Source: an uncultured Eubacteriales bacterium (GTDB lineage: Bacteria; Bacillota; Clostridia; Peptostreptococcales; Anaerovoracaceae). From it: a stretch of 5,643 nucleotides of DNA. This document shows positions 5,381 through 5,643 of the stretch, piece after piece (within the stretch, counting starts at the first letter, position 1; every line of letters begins with the position of its first letter). The stretch covers positions 1 through 5,643 of the forward strand of contig CACWYF010000094.1 in NCBI GenBank assembly GCA_902765035.1, read 5' to 3'. The notes under the pieces are model-generated. The model did no database searches, was not told the origin of the DNA, and worked only from the letters and a program-made list of their open reading frames with translations. The position numbers were made by a program, and so were the translations under genes.

Positions 5381-5643
5381 TTACTGCGTTTCTTCCAGGC
5401 TTCCGTACATCGTGACGGCTTCATCCACCGTGATATCGCCTTTTCCGACCTGGAACGCCGCGAGTCGGATCTGAACCGTAAGCGCATCCGTAATGCCGAG
5501 CACCTCCGGAGAGATGGTACGCTCCGACGGCACCTGCCCGAAAGGAGCGTAAACCGCATCAAAGGACAGATCGGTAGTGGGCGTTACCAGGCGCTTCACC
5601 GAAGCCATCGCGTTCAGCTCTTCCCTTGTGATCAGAAACCGCA
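5381..5643 (-). CDS. C-terminal 86 residues of an unidentified protein, possibly an extracellular solute-binding protein
   Basis: An open frame enters from the right edge and ends at TAA (5383-5381). It stays open through all 86 codons, with an even mix of GC-ending codons typical of a real gene. An internal ATG exists at 5608, but the frame continues through it to the window edge and no ribosome binding site precedes it at normal spacing, so this is most likely the tail of a larger gene. Visible segments are FDAVYAPFGQVPSERTISPE, ITDALTVQIRLAAFQVGKG and ITVDEAVTMYGSLEE. A helical region followed by a 'DEAV..YGS' ending resembles the C-termini of family 1 sugar-type solute-binding lipoproteins, but this is recalled style and not a firm family match. 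It shares strand with the kinase, 102 bp upstream, with no clear terminator between, so cotranscription is possible. Confidence 0.6.
   Translation of the reverse strand, partial: RFLITREELNAMASVKRLVTPTTDLSFDAVYAPFGQVPSERTISPEVLGITDALTVQIRLAAFQVGKGDITVDEAVTMYGSLEETQ

Noticed and set aside
5311..5562. An 83-codon minus-strand frame overlapping the right-hand partial gene
   Set aside because: Extremely Arg/Ser-rich and out of frame with the longer open frame that reaches the window edge. It is a shadow.
1..5643. CRISPR array, insertion sequence, tRNA or phage-type genes
   Set aside because: No regularly spaced repeats, transposase frame, terminal inverted repeats, tRNA-like fold or phage protein motifs were seen on either strand.

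Overview
The window looks like chromosomal DNA from a Gram-positive anaerobe of the Clostridia type (Lachnospiraceae or a relative). This rests on strong AGGAGG-type ribosome binding sites, a balanced base composition, a soluble multi-PAS hybrid histidine kinase and a WYL-family regulator. The organism call is an inference from style; no marker gene is present.

Layout. Positions 1-487 (minus strand) hold the N-terminal 162 residues of an OmpR-type response regulator whose DNA-binding domain runs off the left edge. Positions 577-1029 (minus) hold a free methionine-(R)-sulfoxide reductase, a single GAF domain with all three family cysteines. A 296-bp divergent intergenic region (1030-1325) carries an extended -10 promoter in each direction, spaced ACCAAT/CCAAT elements and two inverted repeats. 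Positions 1326-2294 (plus) encode a WYL-domain transcriptional regulator. A perfect 18-bp-stem bidirectional terminator (2293-2331) separates it from the convergent kinase gene. Positions 2357-5278 (minus) encode a 973-residue cytoplasmic hybrid histidine kinase: two PAS domains, a third PAS-like module, HisKA, HATPase and two receiver domains. Positions 5381-5643 (minus) are the last 86 codons of a gene that begins beyond the right edge, possibly an extracellular solute-binding protein.

How the genes may work together. The reductase and the WYL regulator are divergent and share a promoter region, so the regulator may control both itself and the reductase; this is inference. The response regulator has its own promoter just behind the reductase gene but could also receive read-through, because no clear terminator lies between them. 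The hybrid kinase ends in receiver domains and has no HPt domain, so it needs a separate phosphotransfer or output partner that is not visible here. The OmpR-type regulator is not adjacent to it and is not an obvious partner. I see no mobile element, CRISPR array, tRNA or rRNA. Nothing in the window clearly amounts to a new multi-gene system; the most interesting parts are the divergent control region and the third PAS-like module of the kinase.
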